Source of the DNA: Pediococcus cellicola | GTDB lineage: Bacteria; Bacillota; Bacilli; Lactobacillales; Lactobacillaceae | Reading direction: 5' to 3' | Assembly: GCF_001438655.1 (NCBI RefSeq) | Contig: NZ_JQBR01000012.1 | Span: 1 to 63,048, forward strand | Length of the DNA: 63,048 nt | Part shown: piece after piece, positions 21,189 through 32,619 of the stretch | Position numbering within the stretch: position 1 is the first letter of the stretch | Layout of the letters: each line of letters opens with the position of its first letter | Program-made: the position numbers and the translations under genes | Notes under the pieces: model-generated | The model's input: only the letters and a program-made list of their open reading frames with translations | The model's database searches: none | What the model was told of the DNA's origin: nothing

Positions 21189-22208
21189 TTAATTTGTTTG
21201 ATTCGGGGTAATGCCTAAGTGTTGGTAACCTTTCTCCGTTACAACACGTCCGCGAGGTGTACGGTTCAGATAGCCAATTTGCATAAGATAAGGCTCGTAA
21301 ACTTCAGCAATCGTGTCGGCTTCTTCACCAATATTGGCCGCGATGGTACCCAACCCCACTGGACCACCGTGATAATAAGTAATCATTGTCTTTAAAATTT
21401 TGTTGTCCACTTCATCTAAACCTTGCTTATCAACTCTTAAAAAATGAAGGGACTTAGAAACAATTTGTTCATCGATAGTACTTTTATCAGAAACTTCCAT
21501 AAAATCCCGAACCCGTTTGAGTAACCGATTCGCAATTCGTGGCGTCCCACGTGACCGACTCGCAATCTCATGGGAACCTTGCTCCGTAATCGATGTGTTA
21601 AAAATGTCGGCCGATCTTTTAACAATCTCGGTCAAGTCGCCAATCGTGTAATAACTCATGTGAGCCACAATTCCAAAACGATCACGCAACGGAGCTGATA
21701 ATAACCCCGCGCGGGTCGTCGCGCCAATCAGCGTAAATGGAGGTAATGGGAAATGAATTGGGTGAGCTGTCGGTCCTTGCCCCACAACAATGTCTACAAA
21801 GAAATCTTCCATTGCTGAATAAAGCATTTCTTCTACAATTTTCGGCAACCGATGAATTTCATCAATAAATAAAATATCACCTGGTTGTAATTCGTTCAGG
21901 AGAGCTACTAAATCTCCTGGTTTTTCAATTGCTGGACCACTAGTTGTCCGAATTTGCACGCCCATTTCATTGGCAATTACCATAGCAAGGGTTGTTTTTC
22001 CCAAACCAGGTGGTCCGTAGAGCAGTACATGGTCTAAAGATTCTTCGCGTTGCTTAGTGGCCTGAATATAGACAGATAACTCATGCTTTACTCGGTCCTG
22101 GCCGATATATTGTGCAAGAGTTGTCGGCCGTAAAGATTTTTCAATTGAAGCTTCCTCTGTATTCTCGTTATTTCCTGATACAATTCTATCTTCATCAAGA
22201 TCACTCAT
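21189..22208 (-). CDS. ruvB: Holliday junction branch migration ATPase RuvB
   Basis: A 339-residue AAA+ motor. It has Walker [10 protein letters not shown] (about residues 66-74), Walker B LFIDEIH and sensor GATTRAG, and ends with the winged-helix DNA-binding domain containing TPRGRVVT. It works with RuvA at Holliday junctions. No RuvC is present; RecU usually supplies resolvase activity in Firmicutes and is not in this window. It starts 18 bases after ruvA. Confidence 0.98.
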   Translation of the reverse strand: MSDLDEDRIVSGNNENTEEASIEKSLRPTTLAQYIGQDRVKHELSVYIQATKQREESLDHVLLYGPPGLGKTTLAMVIANEMGVQIRTTSGPAIEKPGDLVALLNELQPGDILFIDEIHRLPKIVEEMLYSAMEDFFVDIVVGQGPTAHPIHFPLPPFTLIGATTRAGLLSAPLRDRFGIVAHMSYYTIGDLTEIVKRSADIFNTSITEQGSHEIASRSRGTPRIANRLLKRVRDFMEVSDKSTIDEQIVSKSLHFLRVDKQGLDEVDNKILKTMITYYHGGPVGLGTIAANIGEEADTIAEVYEPYLMQIGYLNRTPRGRVVTEKGYQHLGITPNQTN

Positions 22209-22226
22209 CCACTTTACCTCCCTTCC

Positions 22227-22820
22227 TTATTTTTTCATTAATAACTTAAGGCCCAAACTTAAATATTGATCGGTTGTAAATGTTTTATGGTTCTCTAATT
22301 CAGGTTGGATTTTCGTTACTTCTCGAGTCGCATATCCTAACGCTGCTAACGCATCTAAAGCATCTTGCAAAGCCTGATTGTTCACAGTTTGTGTTAACGC
22401 CTTGTCAGGAACATCCGAATTTAATGTCATTTTTCCTTTTAAATCCAAAATGATTTGCTGAGCGGCCTTTGGACCAATTTTGGGGAATTTTTTTAAATAC
22501 GCCACATCGTCTTGATTGATAGCATTAATAAGTCCTGAATGATCCTCATTGGCAAGAATTGCTAATGCACTTTTGGGTCCGATCCCTTTTACTAAAAGCA
22601 GCTTTTCAAACAACTCTTTATCTTCGCCATCAAACAGACCGTAAAGACTGATTCCCGAATCAGATACCGCTTCGTGGACGTAAATTTTAATTTGCTTTTT
22701 GTCATCGATTTCGTAGCGATATGGATTGGCTACAAATAGCTTGTAACCAACGCCGTTAACTTCTAACACCAAAAACTCCGGGGTAATTTGTGTCACATAA
22801 CCGATCAAATATTCATACAT
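22227..22820 (-). CDS. ruvA: Holliday junction DNA helicase subunit RuvA
   Basis: A 197-residue RuvA with the N-terminal OB-fold (MYEYLIGYVTQITPEFLVLE), two helix-hairpin-helix motifs (LLVKGIGPKSALAIL, FPKIGPKAAQQIILDLKGK) and a C-terminal RuvB-contact domain with AALGY. It forms the tetramer that holds the junction for RuvB. It has its own promoter region with a LexA-like box, separated from the mutL stop by 67 bases. Confidence 0.97.
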   Translation of the reverse strand: MYEYLIGYVTQITPEFLVLEVNGVGYKLFVANPYRYEIDDKKQIKIYVHEAVSDSGISLYGLFDGEDKELFEKLLLVKGIGPKSALAILANEDHSGLINAINQDDVAYLKKFPKIGPKAAQQIILDLKGKMTLNSDVPDKALTQTVNNQALQDALDALAALGYATREVTKIQPELENHKTFTTDQYLSLGLKLLMKK

Positions 22821-22844
22821 TCAAAATCTCTCCAGTATTCAAAC

Positions 22845-22874
22845 TAAACATACGTTTGCTTTTTTACTATTGTA
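22845..22874 (-). promoter_or_regulatory. Predicted ruvAB promoter -10 and LexA-like box
   Basis: On the minus strand there is an extended -10, TGGTACAAT (TACAAT at 22869-22874). It is followed by CAAACGTATGTTTA (22845-22858), whose core AAAC-N4-GTTT is a relaxed version of the Firmicute LexA box. This places the operator near the transcription start. No clear -35 is visible. Confidence 0.55.
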
Positions 22875-22887
22875 CCATATATTTCAT

Positions 22888-24843
22888 TTACTCTTGTTCC
22901 TCTAAAGGCTGATGAGGATCCTGGATACGTTTGAACATTTTTTTCATATCTGCATTTGAAAAATGAACCAGAACCGGTCGTCCATGTGGACAATTAAAAG
23001 GATTTTCTGTCTTTGCTAGATCCTTAAGCAATTGACGAGCCTGCTTATCATCTAGATGATGGTTTGCCTTAATTGCGCGCTTACAACTCATCATAATCGC
23101 CGTTTTTTCTCGAAACTTGGCTACCGTCATGCGACTGTCATTAAGCACATAATCAATCATTTCACGGATGGTATCCTCTTCTTGACCCGCTTTAAACCAG
23201 GTAGGATGTTGATGAACCACAAAACTATTGGGTCCGAACGCTTCTAACTGAATCCCACAACTAGCCAAAACTGCCTCTTTCTCCTGAATTCTCAGCATAT
23301 CACTAGTTGAATAATCTAGCACAATCGGAACCAACAGATTTTGCGCATCATCAGAAACTTCTCCAATTTTTTTTCGATAATATTCATAATTAATTCGTTC
23401 TTGGGCCGCATGTTGATCCAAAATATAAAGACCATCCTCTGACTCAGCAAACAAAAAGGTCCCATGCATTTGACCGACATACTGTAAAGACGGAAATCTT
23501 TTTTCTTCCGTTTTTATTGGTTTGTCTGCTGGAACTTGCGTCAACTCTTGTTTTAAATCACCTTTTCCAAATGGGAGTGGCTTGGTTTCTGTGTGATATT
23601 TTTGTTGGAATTGTTTTAACGGCTGGTCATTTAATTCAGCTTCGTGTTTGATCACGATTGGTTTTTTATCATTATCTGGTAAGGCTGAAAAAAGTTTGTC
23701 ACTATTCTGGGGCTCACGAACACGATCAGGCGCTTTTTTCTGACTCGGTTGCGTATTTCCAAGATAATTTGCTGAAACCTCATTTAAATTGAATTGCAAC
23801 TGATCGGTATTTAACTTGTGCTTAGTTTGCAAATTTTTAATGGCTGAAGGAATTAAATTCTCTTTGGCCAATTCTTGATAAATCGTCTGTGTAATTAGTT
23901 TTTGTAACTGTGGTTCTTGACTAATTCTGACTTCTTGTTTGGCAGGATGAACGTTGACATCTACCAATAAAGGATCCATTTTAATGTTTAAAACTGCGAC
24001 TGGGTAGCGACCAACCATTAATTTTGATCCGTAACCCTCGATAATAGCCTTGGTAACCTGAAAATTTTTCACATAACGTCCGTTAATGAGTACCGAAATA
24101 TATTGGCGAGAGGCTCGTGTAAATTCAGGCAAGCTTGTATAGCCAGAAATTTCAAAATCTACGTCTTGTCCACTAAACGCCACCATTTTGCGTGCATTTT
24201 GAACGCCGTAAATTCCCGCAATAACTTGTTGTAAATCCCCACGTCCCGAGGTACGCAAAAGTTCCCTACCATCATGACTTAAGGTAAAAGCAATCTTTGG
24301 ATAACTCAATGCCAACCGGTTCACAATATCCGTGATATTAGCTAATTCAGTCTGAGGTGCCTTCATATATTTCAAACGTGCAGGTGTATTATAAAACAAA
24401 TCTTGGACTGTAATATCCGTTCCTTTACGTAGGGCTGCCAAGCTTTGACTGACTAATTGACCACCCTTAATATGAATCTGAGTCCCTGTATTTTCCCCTG
24501 TGGAAGTTTGTAAAACGACGTCAGCTACAGATGCAATACTGGGTAAAGCTTCACCTCTAAAGCCTAATGAGCGCACTTTAAATAAATCTTCACGCGTAGT
24601 AATTTTACTGGTAGCGTGCCTTTCAAAAGCCATGGCAACGTCTTCTTTAGCAATGCCGTCTCCATTGTCTACAATTTCAATGGATTTTAAACCGGCTTGT
24701 GTCACCAGGATATCAATTTGGGTACTATTTGCATCAATTGCATTTTCAACCAGTTCTTTTACGACCGATGCTGGCCGCTCAACGACTTCTCCAGCAGCAA
24801 TTTGGTCAGCCAGAACATCAGAAAGTTCATGAATTTTTGCCAT
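22888..24843 (-). CDS. mutL: DNA mismatch repair protein MutL
   Basis: A 651-residue MutL. The GHKL ATPase N terminus has [22 protein letters not shown] and GFRGEAL. The C-terminal half carries the endonuclease motif [12 protein letters not shown], matching the DQHA-X2-E-X4-E pattern of nicking MutL proteins, as expected in a species without MutH. It is co-oriented with mutS, starting 14 bases after it. Confidence 0.97.
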   Translation of the reverse strand: MAKIHELSDVLADQIAAGEVVERPASVVKELVENAIDANSTQIDILVTQAGLKSIEIVDNGDGIAKEDVAMAFERHATSKITTREDLFKVRSLGFRGEALPSIASVADVVLQTSTGENTGTQIHIKGGQLVSQSLAALRKGTDITVQDLFYNTPARLKYMKAPQTELANITDIVNRLALSYPKIAFTLSHDGRELLRTSGRGDLQQVIAGIYGVQNARKMVAFSGQDVDFEISGYTSLPEFTRASRQYISVLINGRYVKNFQVTKAIIEGYGSKLMVGRYPVAVLNIKMDPLLVDVNVHPAKQEVRISQEPQLQKLITQTIYQELAKENLIPSAIKNLQTKHKLNTDQLQFNLNEVSANYLGNTQPSQKKAPDRVREPQNSDKLFSALPDNDKKPIVIKHEAELNDQPLKQFQQKYHTETKPLPFGKGDLKQELTQVPADKPIKTEEKRFPSLQYVGQMHGTFLFAESEDGLYILDQHAAQERINYEYYRKKIGEVSDDAQNLLVPIVLDYSTSDMLRIQEKEAVLASCGIQLEAFGPNSFVVHQHPTWFKAGQEEDTIREMIDYVLNDSRMTVAKFREKTAIMMSCKRAIKANHHLDDKQARQLLKDLAKTENPFNCPHGRPVLVHFSNADMKKMFKRIQDPHQPLEEQE

Positions 24844-24857
24844 TTTATCTCAGCTTT

Positions 24858-27494
24858 CTATTTGTTTCCTAGTTTCTTTTGCCATTTATAAAGTTGATTC
24901 ATCACATCCATTGGCGTCATCGCCATGAGATTGGTTTGCCGAATTTGCGCTAAAATTTCTTCTCCTTGCGGGTCTGCAGGTACTGTTTGGAAGAGTGCCA
25001 GTTGTTCATCAACTTCACTTTCGGATGCAGGCTTTCGTTTCTCGTCTACTTTAGGTTGCCCAGACTGGCTTTTTTGCGTTTCTTTTTCCACTAACACTTG
25101 GTCCGTATCTTTATTTTGAATTTCAAGACGCTTGAGAATATTATCCGCACGGTTCAGTAAATTTTCTGGCATCCCCGCTAGTTTTGCCACATGAATCCCA
25201 TAAGATTTATCAGCCGGACCGTCTTCCATTTTGTGTAGAAAAACCAAATCCCCATTTTTTTCGACGGCTCCGACATGCACATTTTTCAATTTATTTAATG
25301 TCTGATCTAGTGCCGTTAGTTCATGATAATGCGTCGAAAATAAGGTTTTTGCATGAACATGATTATGCACAAACTCAATAATAGCTTGCGCAAGTGCCAT
25401 GCCGTCATATGTGGCAGTCCCACGTCCAATTTCATCAAATAAGATCAAACTTTGCGGAGTTGCATTCTGAATTGCCCGATTAGCTTCTTGCATTTCCACC
25501 ATAAATGTACTTTGCCCGGCAATTAAATCGTCCGCTGCGCCAATTCGAGTGAAGATCTGATCGAAAATTGGAAGGCTCGCCGACTCTGCTGGGACAAAAC
25601 AACCCATTTGTGCTAGCACAACCGTTAAGGCAAGCTGGCGCATATACGTACTCTTTCCTGACATATTGGGTCCGGTAATCAATAAGATATCCGTAGATTT
25701 AGGCATCTCTACATCATTGGGCACATAGCTCTGACGGCCCATTACTTTTTCGACAACGGGATGACGGCCCCCAACAATATCGATACTGTGATTTTTGGTC
25801 AGTGTAGGCTTCACAAAATGATAATTTTCACTGACAACTGCAAAACTCTGAAGCACATCTAATGTGGCCACTTGCTTGGCTAATTTTTGTAAACGATCAA
25901 TAACTTGCTTAATCTGTTCACGAATTTGACTAAAAAGTTTATATTCCAAAGTTGTTGATTGTTCTTCTGCCTCTAAAATTAAACTTTCTTTTTCTTTCAG
26001 GGCCGGCGTAATAAATCTTTCGGCATTAGTGAGGGTTTGTTTACGCTCATAACGCCCCTCTGGTACAGCACTTAAATTGGCTTTCGTGATCTCAATGTAA
26101 TAGCCAAATACTTTGTTATACCCTACTTTTAGATTTCTAATTCCAGTTACCTGACGCTCAGAAGCTTCCAGTTGTGCCATCCATTTCTTCCCGTTTGTCA
26201 TGGCATCTCGATACTTATCCAGTTGTTCATTGTAACCATCTTTGATAACATTGCCTTCTGTAACCGAAATAGGCGGCTCATCCACAATCGAACGGTCAAT
26301 CAAATCTGCAATATCTTCTACTGGATCGAGCTTTGCTAACATTGTACCAAATACCTTACTGTCCAGTTCCGACAAAACATGTTGAATCTTAGGAATTTGC
26401 CGTAAAGAAGTTTTTAGTTGAATGAGATCGCGCCCATTCACATTACCAAACGCAACTCGGCCTGCTAAGCGTTCCAAATCGTAAACTTTAACAAGTTCTT
26501 CTTGCAAATTACTGCGCTCAAAATAATGGTCTAAAAGTTCGCCAACTTTAATTTGACGTGATTCAATCTCTTTTTTTTGAATTAAAGGCCGATCTAACCA
26601 CTGTTTTAAAAGACGGCCTCCCATTGCTGTCCGCGTTTCGTCCAACAACCACAATAACGTCCCTTGCTTTTTTCCAGAACGAATCGACCGCGTAAGTTCC
26701 AAATTATATTTAGAATAATGGTCCATGCGCAAAAAATAGGATGGTTCATACGCTACAGCCTTTTGTAAATGAGCCAAACTCCTTTTTTGTGTGACCGTGA
26801 TATATGTCAACAAAGTATCAACAGTTGCTTTTTCAAGTTGGTCCTCCAAATTTTGTGTTAAATAGCTCAATTCGGCTTTTACTTCGACACTATTTTGGTG
26901 TGAAACCATAATATTCAATTTTTCAAACTGATTTTGTTGTTCTTTATCGATTGAGGAATCTACCACAATTTCCTTAGACCGCAAGTTTACCACTTCATTA
27001 ACGACAGCCTCGACCGTACTTAAGTGACTCGTTTTCAATTCACCTGTTGAAAGGTCTGCATACGCAAAACCAAATTGATCATCATCATCTTTAGTAAGGG
27101 CGGTTAGATAGTTATTTGATTTTGCTTCGTTAACATTGGAATCTGTTACTGTTCCCGGCGTGATCAATTGAATGACCTCACGTTTTACCATGCCTTTAGC
27201 CAGCCGAGGGTCTTCCATTTGTTCACAAATGGCAACTTTATATCCTTTTTCAATCAAAATATCCACATAGTTTTGGACCGCATGATGTGGCATACCACAC
27301 ATTGGAATTGGATCAACCGCATTATGGCTCCGTGAAGTGAGCGTTAACTCTAAAATTTGTGCCCCCTTGATAGCATCATCATAAAAAAGCTCATAAAAGT
27401 CACCGATTCGATAAAATAAAAAAGCATCTGGGTAATCTTTTTTTATCGCCATATACTGCTGCATCATTGGCGTATCACTTGTTTTCTGTGGCAA
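24858..27494 (-). CDS. mutS: DNA mismatch repair protein MutS
   Basis: An 878-residue mismatch-recognition ATPase. The N-terminal mismatch wedge is in [15 protein letters not shown] (Phe-X-Glu type). Walker A is GPNMSGKST (about residues 606-614), and Walker B is [16 protein letters not shown]. Near the C terminus EQLALF is a beta-clamp binding motif. The start is TTG after AGGAG. It is the first gene of a mutS-mutL block followed by ruvAB. Confidence 0.97.
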   Translation of the reverse strand: MPQKTSDTPMMQQYMAIKKDYPDAFLFYRIGDFYELFYDDAIKGAQILELTLTSRSHNAVDPIPMCGMPHHAVQNYVDILIEKGYKVAICEQMEDPRLAKGMVKREVIQLITPGTVTDSNVNEAKSNNYLTALTKDDDDQFGFAYADLSTGELKTSHLSTVEAVVNEVVNLRSKEIVVDSSIDKEQQNQFEKLNIMVSHQNSVEVKAELSYLTQNLEDQLEKATVDTLLTYITVTQKRSLAHLQKAVAYEPSYFLRMDHYSKYNLELTRSIRSGKKQGTLLWLLDETRTAMGGRLLKQWLDRPLIQKKEIESRQIKVGELLDHYFERSNLQEELVKVYDLERLAGRVAFGNVNGRDLIQLKTSLRQIPKIQHVLSELDSKVFGTMLAKLDPVEDIADLIDRSIVDEPPISVTEGNVIKDGYNEQLDKYRDAMTNGKKWMAQLEASERQVTGIRNLKVGYNKVFGYYIEITKANLSAVPEGRYERKQTLTNAERFITPALKEKESLILEAEEQSTTLEYKLFSQIREQIKQVIDRLQKLAKQVATLDVLQSFAVVSENYHFVKPTLTKNHSIDIVGGRHPVVEKVMGRQSYVPNDVEMPKSTDILLITGPNMSGKSTYMRQLALTVVLAQMGCFVPAESASLPIFDQIFTRIGAADDLIAGQSTFMVEMQEANRAIQNATPQSLILFDEIGRGTATYDGMALAQAIIEFVHNHVHAKTLFSTHYHELTALDQTLNKLKNVHVGAVEKNGDLVFLHKMEDGPADKSYGIHVAKLAGMPENLLNRADNILKRLEIQNKDTDQVLVEKETQKSQSGQPKVDEKRKPASESEVDEQLALFQTVPADPQGEEILAQIRQTNLMAMTPMDVMNQLYKWQKKLGNK

Positions 27495-27636
27495 ATTCTC
27501 TCCTACTTTCTACTTCCCAATTCATTCAAAATAAATTTGTAACGTTCTGTCCTATTTTAACATTTTAGGTTTCTTGTTCCTACTCTTCCATCCGGGTCTT
27601 TAAGTTAAATTTTCTTGCTTTTTGTAGAAATAAAAA

Positions 27637-27662
27637 AGTCTGGAAAATTAGTTTTCCAAACT
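27637..27662 (-). terminator. Terminator after rny
   Basis: Hairpin AGTCTGGAAAA / TTTTCCAAACT followed by a T run on the minus strand, 15 bases after the rny stop. Confidence 0.85.
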
Positions 27663-27676
27663 CTTTTTAAACTGAT

Positions 27677-29236
27677 TTATTTTGCGTAATTTACTGCTCG
27701 TACTTCCCGAATGACAGTCACTTTCACTTTACCTGAATATTCCAACTGTTTTTCAATCGCACCGCGAATATCATGTGTTAACGTGGTTGCTTGAAGATCA
27801 GAAACCTTAGCAGGTTTAACGATCACACGGATTTCGCGACCCGCTTGAATCGCGTAACTTTTTTTAACGCCCTTAAAACTATTTGCTAGATTTTCAAGCT
27901 TTTCAAGTCGATGAATATAATTTTCGAGTGAATCACTTCGTGCACCAGGTCGTGCCGCCGAAATTGAATCTGCCGCCGCCACCAACACTGACGTCACATA
28001 CTCCGCCCCAACATCACCGTGATGTGAAGCAATCGCATTAATGACTACCGGACTTTCTTTGTACTTCTTTGCAAATTCCACACCAATTGCCACATGAGAG
28101 CTTTCAACCTCATGGTCAACTGCCTTACCAATATCGTGTAATAATCCTGCGCGTTTAGCTAAAGTAACATCCTCACCTAATTCAGCTGCCAAAATACCAG
28201 TTAACTTAGCAACCTCAATGGAATGGTCCAAAACATTTTGTCCATAACTCGTACGGAATTTCAATCTACCGACTAATTTAATTAACTCAGGGTTCATAGA
28301 ATGAATACCTAGATCAAAAATAGTTTGCTCCCCAACTTCACGGATTTTATCATCCATATCTTTGCGAGCTTTTTCTACCATTTCTTCAATCCTAGCAGGA
28401 TGAATTCGTCCATCTTGTATGAGCCGTTCCAAAGCCATTTTAGCGATTTCTCTTCGAATAGGATCAAACCCGCTTAAAACTACGGCTTCCGGAGTATCAT
28501 CAATAATTAAATCAATTCCAGTCAAAGTTTCTAAAGTCCGAATATTCCGACCTTCACGGCCAATAATACGGCCCTTCATGTCATCACTCGGAAGGCTAAC
28601 CACCGTTACAGTGGATTCTGTAGCCACATCTGCAGCGCTACGTTCAATGGCTTGAGCAATTAAGTTCTTGGCCACTTTTTTAGCATCTGCCTGAGCTTTT
28701 TCTTCACTTTCTCGAATCATTTTAGCGCGCTCATCTGCAAGCCCGTCACGAACTTCATTTAAAATAAGAGTTTGTGCGTCTTCTTGCGAAAGTGCTGCCA
28801 CGCGTTCCAATTCTTCCGTACGTTTTGTAACTAATGAGGATGCTTCTTGTTGTTGTTCGTCAATCCGCTTTTGCTCGGAGCTCAACTTTTCTTCTTTGCG
28901 CTCTAAACTATCTTCACGTTTTTCGAAAGCATTATCTTTATGATCCAATGCCTCTTCTCGCTGTAACAAACGTTCCTCTTGCTTTTGAGCTTCTGCTCTT
29001 CTTTGCTTAAGTTCGTTTTCAACTTGAGTTCGATAGCGGTGACTTTCATCCTTAGCTTCCAAAAGAGCTTCTCTTTTTTCAGTAGCCGCTTGTTTCTTAG
29101 CATTATCTAAAATACCACTAGCTGTATCCTTAGCGTCCCGCACATTTTTTTCTTGAATTACCTTATGCGCGTAATAGCCAATGACATAGCCAACAACAAT
29201 AGCGATGATTGCGAGGATTATATTGAAAACAAACAT
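27677..29236 (-). CDS. rny: Ribonuclease Y
   Basis: A 519-residue membrane-anchored endoribonuclease that starts mRNA decay. It has an N-terminal membrane helix (about residues 4-22), a long charged coiled coil (about 30-200), a KH domain with [15 protein letters not shown], and an HD domain with [12 protein letters not shown]. It is complete. It lies downstream of recA but is separated from it by the recA terminator. Confidence 0.97.
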   Translation of the reverse strand: MFVFNIILAIIAIVVGYVIGYYAHKVIQEKNVRDAKDTASGILDNAKKQAATEKREALLEAKDESHRYRTQVENELKQRRAEAQKQEERLLQREEALDHKDNAFEKREDSLERKEEKLSSEQKRIDEQQQEASSLVTKRTEELERVAALSQEDAQTLILNEVRDGLADERAKMIRESEEKAQADAKKVAKNLIAQAIERSAADVATESTVTVVSLPSDDMKGRIIGREGRNIRTLETLTGIDLIIDDTPEAVVLSGFDPIRREIAKMALERLIQDGRIHPARIEEMVEKARKDMDDKIREVGEQTIFDLGIHSMNPELIKLVGRLKFRTSYGQNVLDHSIEVAKLTGILAAELGEDVTLAKRAGLLHDIGKAVDHEVESSHVAIGVEFAKKYKESPVVINAIASHHGDVGAEYVTSVLVAAADSISAARPGARSDSLENYIHRLEKLENLANSFKGVKKSYAIQAGREIRVIVKPAKVSDLQATTLTHDIRGAIEKQLEYSGKVKVTVIREVRAVNYAK

Positions 29237-29388
29237 GTTTCCACCTCCGAATCATCAATAGTTGGTTAATTTTCTAACCGATTTTTATGATGTTATTTTG
29301 ATTATTCACACAATACTTAGTTTAGCATTCTCAAGGCGGTTTAATCAAGTTATCTAAAAATTAATCTTTCAATTTCAGTCAAAAATAA

Positions 29389-29439
29389 AAAGTGATTGAA
29401 CAATCAACAAATAAAAAATGTTGTTTGTTCAATCACTTT
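29389..29439 (-). terminator. Terminator after recA
   Basis: Long hairpin with arms AAAGTGATTGAACAATCAACA and TTGTTTGTTCAATCACTTT and a T-rich tail on the minus strand, immediately after the recA stop. Confidence 0.88.
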
Positions 29440-29444
29440 AAATA

Positions 29445-30509
29445 CTATTTTTTATCTTCTCCACCATCAAGATCCAGCTTGGAAGGATCTTGATTGTCAT
29501 CAGAAGTTTCGGCTTCAGGATCCATATTGTAAGCTACACGGACTTTCTTGTAGATCTCTTCGCGCTTCTCTGGATTATCCACCAAATATTGTTTAGCATT
29601 CTCACGCCCTTGACCAATTCGCTCGTCACCGTAAGAATACCAAGACCCACTCTTGTTCACGATATCCTTCTCAACAGCCATATCAATAATTTCACCCGTT
29701 TGAGAAATACCTTGACCATACATAATGTCAACTTCAGCTCTCTTGAATGGCGGTGCAACCTTATTTTTGACTACTTTGATTCGAACACGATTTCCTATAA
29801 TATCGGTACCATCTTTAATTTGTTCAGCTCTACGCACTTCTAATCGAATCGTTGCATAGAATTTTAATGCACGTCCACCAGGCGTCGTCTCAGGATTACC
29901 AAACATAACGCCCACTTTTTCACGAATCTGATTAATAAAAATTGCAATAGTTTTAGTTTTGTTTATTGACCCAGACAACTTTCGCAGTGCTTGTGACATT
30001 AAACGGGCTTGAAGTCCAACATGGGCGTCACCCATTTCTCCTTCGATTTCTGCCCTTGGCACTAATGCCGCCACGGAGTCCACAACAACTAGATCAACCG
30101 CACCACTGGAAACTAAAGCGTCTGTAATTTCAAGTCCTTCCTCACCAGTATCTGGTTGAGAAAGTAAGAGATCATCGATGTTCACGCCCAGATGTCCAGC
30201 ATAGACAGGGTCCAAAGCATTTTCGGCATCAATATAAGCGGCTGTCCCGCCTTCTTTTTGAACTTGAGCTACCGCGTGCAGGGCAACGGTTGTTTTACCA
30301 GAACTTTCAGGACCATATACTTCTACAATTCTGCCACGCGGGTACCCACCAACACCTAAGGCATCATCCAATGCCAAAGAACCAGTAGAAATAGTTGAAA
30401 TCTGCGTGTCCGCAGCTTCTCCCATCCGCATAATAGATCCTTTTCCAAAATTCTTTTCAATCTTCTTTAATGCAGCATTCAAAGCTGCCTTTCGTTGTTC
30501 ATCAGCCAA
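29445..30509 (-). CDS. recA: Recombinase RecA
   Basis: A 354-residue RecA for strand exchange and SOS coprotease activity. Walker A is GPESSGKTT (about residues 65-73), the [14 protein letters not shown] block is present, and the C terminus is acidic ([10 protein letters not shown]). The start is TTG, seven bases after AGGAGG. A LexA box and a promoter lie directly upstream, and a terminator directly downstream, so it can be a single-gene unit besides read-through from cinA. Confidence 0.98.
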   Translation of the reverse strand: MADEQRKAALNAALKKIEKNFGKGSIMRMGEAADTQISTISTGSLALDDALGVGGYPRGRIVEVYGPESSGKTTVALHAVAQVQKEGGTAAYIDAENALDPVYAGHLGVNIDDLLLSQPDTGEEGLEITDALVSSGAVDLVVVDSVAALVPRAEIEGEMGDAHVGLQARLMSQALRKLSGSINKTKTIAIFINQIREKVGVMFGNPETTPGGRALKFYATIRLEVRRAEQIKDGTDIIGNRVRIKVVKNKVAPPFKRAEVDIMYGQGISQTGEIIDMAVEKDIVNKSGSWYSYGDERIGQGRENAKQYLVDNPEKREEIYKKVRVAYNMDPEAETSDDNQDPSKLDLDGGEDKK

Positions 30510-30548
30510 ATTTTTTCCTCCTATTAACGGGAATCTCTAACAGTCATA

Positions 30549-30598
30549 ATCATACTTATTTTTAGCTAAAAAAGCAAGGAAAAACGAACAAAAGTTCG
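30549..30598 (-). promoter_or_regulatory. recA promoter and LexA box
   Basis: On the minus strand there is a -35 TTGCTT (30572-30577), a 17-bp spacer and a -10 TATGAT (30549-30554). Just upstream lies CGAACAAAAGTTCG (30585-30598), an exact CGAAC-N4-GTTCG LexA box. Followed by Ts, the same palindrome could also act as a weak terminator for cinA, whose stop is two bases away. Confidence 0.85.
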
Positions 30599-30600
30599 CT

Positions 30601-31812
30601 TTATTTTAAAACCTTATTTATTAAGCTCAGGCCATTGAGTACCATTCGTTCCTTGACGAACGGTCGAATCGTAGAAAAATTAATCTTTTCAGTAGTTACA
30701 ACATTTTCTTGGTCTATAACGGCCATCCAAACGCTTCCAACATGTTCACCGGTACCCGTCACATCAATTGAAGGCTGTGCAATTGCAATTGAAAAGTCAC
30801 TCTTCAATTGATGCTTTATTTTTTGAACCGCCCGTACAGTATCATTCCTTGAAATAATAGCAGCTTCTGAATTGGAGCTGTTTTTCACCGGCACCACTTG
30901 GCCACCCATTAATAACTTGCCATCAGAATCCTCGTTCGCAAATGACGCCGCCAAAAGGCCACCCGTAAATCCCTCAGAAGTGCTAATGGTGATTTTGTTT
31001 GCTCGTAATTTATCAGCAACCACGTGACTTAACGAATTATGCTCACCGTACCCATAAAAATATTGACCAACTCGTACTTGTATTTGGTTATCCAAGTCTG
31101 CTAGTTGACTTTGAGCTTCTTTTTCAGTTTGTACCCAAGCTGTCAATCGTAAAGTCACTTCATTTTGTTTAGCATAAGGGGCAATCGTGGGATTTTTTTG
31201 ATGCTGAATCAAATCAGCTAATTGTGTTGTGAGTTGTGATTCTCCAATTCCAAAAAAACGAAGCACACGTGATTGTAAAATATGATCGCTAAAATAAGTA
31301 TTCTTTAGCAAAGGTAGGACTTGTTCAGTAACCATTGGTTCAAGTTCACTGGGTGGACCAGGTAACAACAAAAAATCTGGACCGTTCACTTGGGTTACAA
31401 AAATGCCTACCGCAAACCCGGTACGATTTTTAATCGGAATAGCACCATCAATATACATAGCTTGCACCCGATTATTTTCCGTCATTGTTCGCTTAGTTTC
31501 CGCAAAATAGCGTGCGATTTTTGTCATAGATTCAGAATCTGTAATTAACTTTCGATGCAGAGCCTTTGCTACGGTTTGTTTGGTCAAATCATCTTCTGTT
31601 GGCCCCAGACCTCCTGAAAGGATAATTAGGTCGCTACGTTTTGATGCGATTTCAATAGTCGTTTTTAATCGTTCAGGGTTATCACCGACAGTAGCTTGAA
31701 AATAGACATCAATCCCCAGATTCGCCAATTCACGAGCAATAAAAGGTGTATTGGTATCTGTGATTTCACCGAGTAAGATTTCAGTGCCAACTGCAATCAA
31801 TTCTGCTTTCAA
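30601..31812 (-). CDS. cinA: CinA-like competence/damage-inducible protein with a degenerate C-terminal domain
   Basis: A 403-residue CinA homologue. The N-terminal MoCF/COG1058 domain is well kept (IAVGTEILLGEITDTNT, LSGGLGPTEDD, LLPGPPSE). The C-terminal nicotinamide-nucleotide amidohydrolase domain looks degenerate. The usual ESCTGG motif reads SEGFTGG (residues 279-285), losing the Ser/Cys pair, and the TGIAGP-type motif is not visible (AIAQPSIDVTGTG instead). The start is TTG after AGGAGG. It lies upstream of recA, its classical position. Confidence 0.88.
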   Translation of the reverse strand: MKAELIAVGTEILLGEITDTNTPFIARELANLGIDVYFQATVGDNPERLKTTIEIASKRSDLIILSGGLGPTEDDLTKQTVAKALHRKLITDSESMTKIARYFAETKRTMTENNRVQAMYIDGAIPIKNRTGFAVGIFVTQVNGPDFLLLPGPPSELEPMVTEQVLPLLKNTYFSDHILQSRVLRFFGIGESQLTTQLADLIQHQKNPTIAPYAKQNEVTLRLTAWVQTEKEAQSQLADLDNQIQVRVGQYFYGYGEHNSLSHVVADKLRANKITISTSEGFTGGLLAASFANEDSDGKLLMGGQVVPVKNSSNSEAAIISRNDTVRAVQKIKHQLKSDFSIAIAQPSIDVTGTGEHVGSVWMAVIDQENVVTTEKINFSTIRPFVKERMVLNGLSLINKVLK

Positions 31813-31915
31813 AATATTCCTCCTGTATTAAAATTACGTCTTTTATTCAATATACTTTCTTAAATCCAAAATCAAAAAATAAAAATGTTTATTTAATTCG
31901 AAAATCATTGACGTC

Positions 31916-31937
31916 TATACATTGACATAAATGTATA
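31916..31937. promoter_or_regulatory. Perfect inverted repeat upstream of cinA
   Basis: TATACATT-GACATA-AATGTATA, two perfect 8-bp arms around a 6-bp spacer, between the pgsA terminator and cinA. It could be an operator for cinA. I do not recognise the binding protein. Confidence 0.4.
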
Positions 31938-31943
31938 AAAAAA

Positions 31944-31993
31944 GGCAACAGCACTCTGCGGCCTCTCCTACGACCACAAAGACAGTTATTGCC
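31944..31993 (-). terminator. Long structured terminator after pgsA
   Basis: On the minus strand GGCAATAAC...GTTGCC closes a hairpin of about 50 bases. Its inner stem is UGUGGUC / GGCCGCA (with G-U pairs) around loop GUAGGAGA, and seven Ts follow. It ends the ymfF-to-pgsA transcription unit. Confidence 0.75.
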
Positions 31994-32019
31994 TGATATC
32001 AGATCTAGTTCCCTATTCA

Positions 32020-32604
32020 TTACTTAAAGCCATCCGCAAACACACTACGATTTTGGACAAAATAATCAATCCCAGAATAAATGGTAAAGAACAAGCAGAT
32101 GTATAGCATAATTGTAGCCATTGGAATGTGAATAGCAGCAAATAAAACATTATTCAAAATAAGTAAAATAATGGCTAACATTTGAGAAGTAGTCTTAATT
32201 TTACCTGGCATAGCTGCTGCCATCACCTGTCCGTTATTTTCAACAATTAACAATCGTAATCCAGTCACCGCTAACTCACGGCAAACAATGATGGCAATGA
32301 CCCATGCTGGTGCCTTTCCTAACGAAACAAGAATAATAAAAGCCGACATCACTAACATTTTATCAGCCAACGGATCAGCAAACTTTCCAAAGTTGGTCAC
32401 TAAGTGTTGTTTTCTAGCAATTTTACCATCTGCCAAATCTGTTAAAGAGGCAACTGCGAAAATAAGAGCCGAAATAAATTTGGTTACAAAAAAACTAGTC
32501 CCTAACCAAGTAATTGTTCCCCAGGAAAAAGGAATCACCATAATGATGATAAAAATAGGAATTAGAATAATTCGAAATACAGTTAATTTATTGGGTAAAT
32601 TCAA
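32020..32604 (-). CDS. pgsA: CDP-diacylglycerol--glycerol-3-phosphate 3-phosphatidyltransferase
   Basis: A 194-residue membrane enzyme making phosphatidylglycerophosphate, the precursor of phosphatidylglycerol. It shows the full CDP-alcohol phosphotransferase signature: DLADGKIAR, eight residues, then GKFADPLAD. About five membrane segments are visible. The start is TTG, seven bases after AGGAGG. It follows rodZ by 15 bases. Confidence 0.95.
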   Translation of the reverse strand: MNLPNKLTVFRIILIPIFIIIMVIPFSWGTITWLGTSFFVTKFISALIFAVASLTDLADGKIARKQHLVTNFGKFADPLADKMLVMSAFIILVSLGKAPAWVIAIIVCRELAVTGLRLLIVENNGQVMAAAMPGKIKTTSQMLAIILLILNNVLFAAIHIPMATIMLYICLFFTIYSGIDYFVQNRSVFADGFK

Positions 32605-32619
32605 GGTGCTTCCTCCTGC

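Noticed and set aside
30585-30598. The palindrome after cinA as only a terminator
   Set aside because: It can form a small hairpin followed by Ts, but it is an exact LexA box next to the recA promoter. I treat the operator role as primary.
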